Origin: an uncultured Sulfitobacter sp. | GTDB taxonomy: Bacteria > Pseudomonadota > Alphaproteobacteria > Rhodobacterales > Rhodobacteraceae | Direction: 5' to 3' | Length of the DNA stretch: 10,339 bases | NCBI GenBank assembly: GCA_937923365.1 | Contig: CALAIJ010000247.1 | Span: forward strand, 1 to 10,339 | In this document: in pieces, positions 9,371 to 10,339 of the stretch | Layout of the letters: each line of letters starts with the position of its first letter | Position numbering within the stretch: the stretch's first letter is position 1 | The notes under the pieces: generated by a model | What the model saw: the letters and a program-made list of their open reading frames with translations, nothing else | Told to the model about the DNA's origin: nothing | Databases searched by the model: none | Translations under genes and position numbers: made by a program

Positions 9371-10123
9371 TTAGCCTTTAGCCAGTTCTTTGGCCTGTTT
9401 GATCCACTCTTCGCGACCAACCCGACCTTTGAACGACAGTTTCTCTTCGATCGCTTCGACGTCCGCGTCGGACCAAGCAGCGATTTGTGCGAAGGTGGTG
9501 ACACCCTCTGCGTGCAGTTTCTTGACGATGACGGGACCCACACCGGAGATCTCTGTCAGGTCGTCGCCGTCCTTGGAAGCGGCCTTTTTAGGCGCGGCCT
9601 TCTTGGGTGCAGCTTTCTTTTCCTCTGCAGGCTTTTCGGCCTTTGCAGGTGCCTCTGCCTTCTTGGCGGGGGCGGCCTTCTTTGGCGCGGCCTTCTTGGC
9701 CTTGGCAGGCTTGGCGGCGTCATCGACGGCTTTGCCGGTGATCGCAGCAACAGCGGCCGCAGACACAGAACCGGTACCAACAGCGGCCAGTGCTTTGGAC
9801 TTGCCCGCGCCTGTCGCCAGAATGTCGCCAATCTTGACCAGCGTCAGCTTCTGACGGTGGCCCTTGGTGCGCTTGGACGAGTGCTTACGACGGCGCTTGA
9901 CGAAGTTGATGACCTTGTCGCCTTTGATCTGATCGACGACTTCGGCTTCGACACCGGCGTCTGCAACCATAGGCGCGCCGACTTGGGGCTTGTCGCCACC
10001 AATCATCAGCACTTCGTTAAAGATAACTTTCTCACCGGCGCTTGCCGCAATACGTTCCACCCGAAGCATGTCGCCCGAGGCTACCTTGTATTGCTTACCG
10101 CCAGTCTTGATGACCGCAAACAT
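9371..10123 (-). CDS. rplU: 50S ribosomal protein L21 with C-terminal Lys/Ala/Pro linker and helix-hairpin-helix domain
   Basis: The product is 250 residues, against about 100-105 for standard L21. Residues 1-103 are a full L21: [14 protein letters not shown] start and [20 protein letters not shown] (74-93), which contacts 23S rRNA. Residues about 104-187 are a low-complexity linker, first Ala/Gly-rich, then repeated KKAAP/KKAE units, basic and surely disordered. Residues 188-250 form a compact domain with a helix-hairpin-helix core, [19 protein letters not shown] (189-207), followed by TFAQIAAW and [18 protein letters not shown] very similar module occurs, to my knowledge, as C-terminal extension of other Rhodobacteraceae proteins such as NuoE. 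Its role on L21 is unknown; nucleic acid binding is possible. The start ATG at 10123 has a GAAGGA site. rpmA follows after 11 bases. A promoter is seen at 10262-10290. Confidence 0.95.
   Translation of the reverse strand: MFAVIKTGGKQYKVASGDMLRVERIAASAGEKVIFNEVLMIGGDKPQVGAPMVADAGVEAEVVDQIKGDKVINFVKRRRKHSSKRTKGHRQKLTLVKIGDILATGAGKSKALAAVGTGSVSAAAVAAITGKAVDDAAKPAKAKKAAPKKAAPAKKAEAPAKAEKPAEEKKAAPKKAAPKKAASKDGDDLTEISGVGPVIVKKLHAEGVTTFAQIAAWSDADVEAIEEKLSFKGRVGREEWIKQAKELAKG
9591..9699 (-). repeat. Direct repeats coding the rplU Lys/Ala/Pro linker
   Basis: The 16-base unit GGCGCGGCCTTCTTGG (plus-strand reading) occurs at 9591-9606 and again at 9684-9699, 93 bases apart and so in the same frame, with several shorter partial copies between. 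It encodes the KKAAP type units of the L21 linker. Such repeats can gain or lose units by slippage without breaking the frame. Confidence 0.7.
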
Positions 10124-10255
10124 CTGCGTCTTCCTTCACTTTTGCCGCGTTCTGTGGTCCCCCTTGTGGGGTGTTTTGGCGAAGTCGCCACCTCGAACAG
10201 CGCGCCCTTGGGGCGTCATTGATAAATATCCCTGAAACAGCATGCACTGTCGGGA
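10124..10255 (-). promoter_or_regulatory. rplU 5' leader with three short hairpins
   Basis: The predicted leader is about 130 bases. It contains three small GC-rich inverted repeats: CGCCC/GGGCG around a 3-base loop (10203-10215), GGCG/CGCC around a 4-base loop (10178-10189) and CCCC/GGGG around a 4-base loop (10160-10171). L21 leaders that bind the protein are known in Firmicutes; this one shows no recognised similarity to them. A feedback role is inference only. Confidence 0.3.
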
Positions 10256-10261
10256 TGGCGG

Positions 10262-10290
10262 CTTATCGGGCGATAGCCCCCCCAAGTCAA
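10262..10290 (-). promoter_or_regulatory. sigma70-type promoter of the rplU operon
   Basis: On the minus strand TTGACT (10290-10285, five of six to consensus) and GATAAG (10267-10262) are spaced by exactly 17 bases. The spacer contains a run of seven G's and an inverted repeat GGGC-GATA-GCCC (plus strand 10268-10279). Transcription would start near 10255. It would serve rplU and rpmA and, by readthrough, perhaps the genes beyond the terminator. Confidence 0.6.
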
Positions 10291-10339
10291 CCGCTTTTAT
10301 GGTGCTGTCAGGCCTATAATTCCTCGGCCTGCATGTTCA

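Noticed and set aside
9332..10222. Plus-strand 296-residue open frame opposite rplU, with a Leu/Gly/Cys-rich stretch like a membrane protein
   Set aside because: The hydrophobic stretch is the complement of the Lys/Ala repeat of L21; it has no homologous motif or ribosome site.

Overview
The window looks like an ordinary chromosomal segment of an alphaproteobacterium of the Rhodobacteraceae/Roseobacter type. The reasons are high GC content, a ChpT phosphotransfer protein of the CckA-ChpT-CtrA relay, an OlsB-OlsA ornithine lipid pair, an L21 ribosomal protein with a long Lys/Ala/Pro linker and a C-terminal helix-hairpin-helix domain, and the order rplU-rpmA-(acetyltransferase, LysE-type exporter, acetyltransferase)-obg-proB-proA. 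The species cannot be named from the sequence alone. No mobile element, CRISPR array, tRNA, rRNA or phage gene was found, and no gene-free gap exceeds 300 bases.

Layout from left to right. Positions 1-458 (minus strand) hold the 5' part of rpsB, with a clear promoter about 120 bases upstream. Diverging from it, 694-1269 (plus) encodes a small exported PA14-like protein. It ends exactly where olsA ends on the other strand. olsB and olsA (2864 to 1270, minus) overlap by four bases and form a lipid operon. A 64-residue DUF3553 protein (3197-3003, minus) is divergent from chpT (3227-3823, plus); the best promoter visible for chpT lies at the far end of the DUF3553 gene, so the chpT leader would be antisense to it. 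chpT overlaps the end of proA by 11 bases.

The right two thirds is one long minus-strand array: rplU, rpmA, a strong intrinsic terminator, then GNAT acetyltransferase, LysE-family exporter, GNAT acetyltransferase, obg, proB and proA. From the GNAT gene at 8993 to proB the genes overlap or are separated by at most four bases, which suggests one transcript; proA follows after 76 bases. Only 38 bases separate the terminator from the first GNAT gene and no promoter is visible there, so readthrough from the rplU promoter (10262-10290) may feed obg, proB and proA.

The content is mainly housekeeping: translation (S2, L21, L27, Obg), proline synthesis (ProB, ProA), phosphorus-free membrane lipid synthesis (OlsB, OlsA), and cell-cycle/developmental signalling (ChpT). 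I do not see a new defence or biosynthetic system. The points most worth a second look are the two-domain L21 protein, the antisense arrangement at chpT/DUF3553, the terminator inside the rplU-obg array, and the structured leaders of rpsB and rplU.
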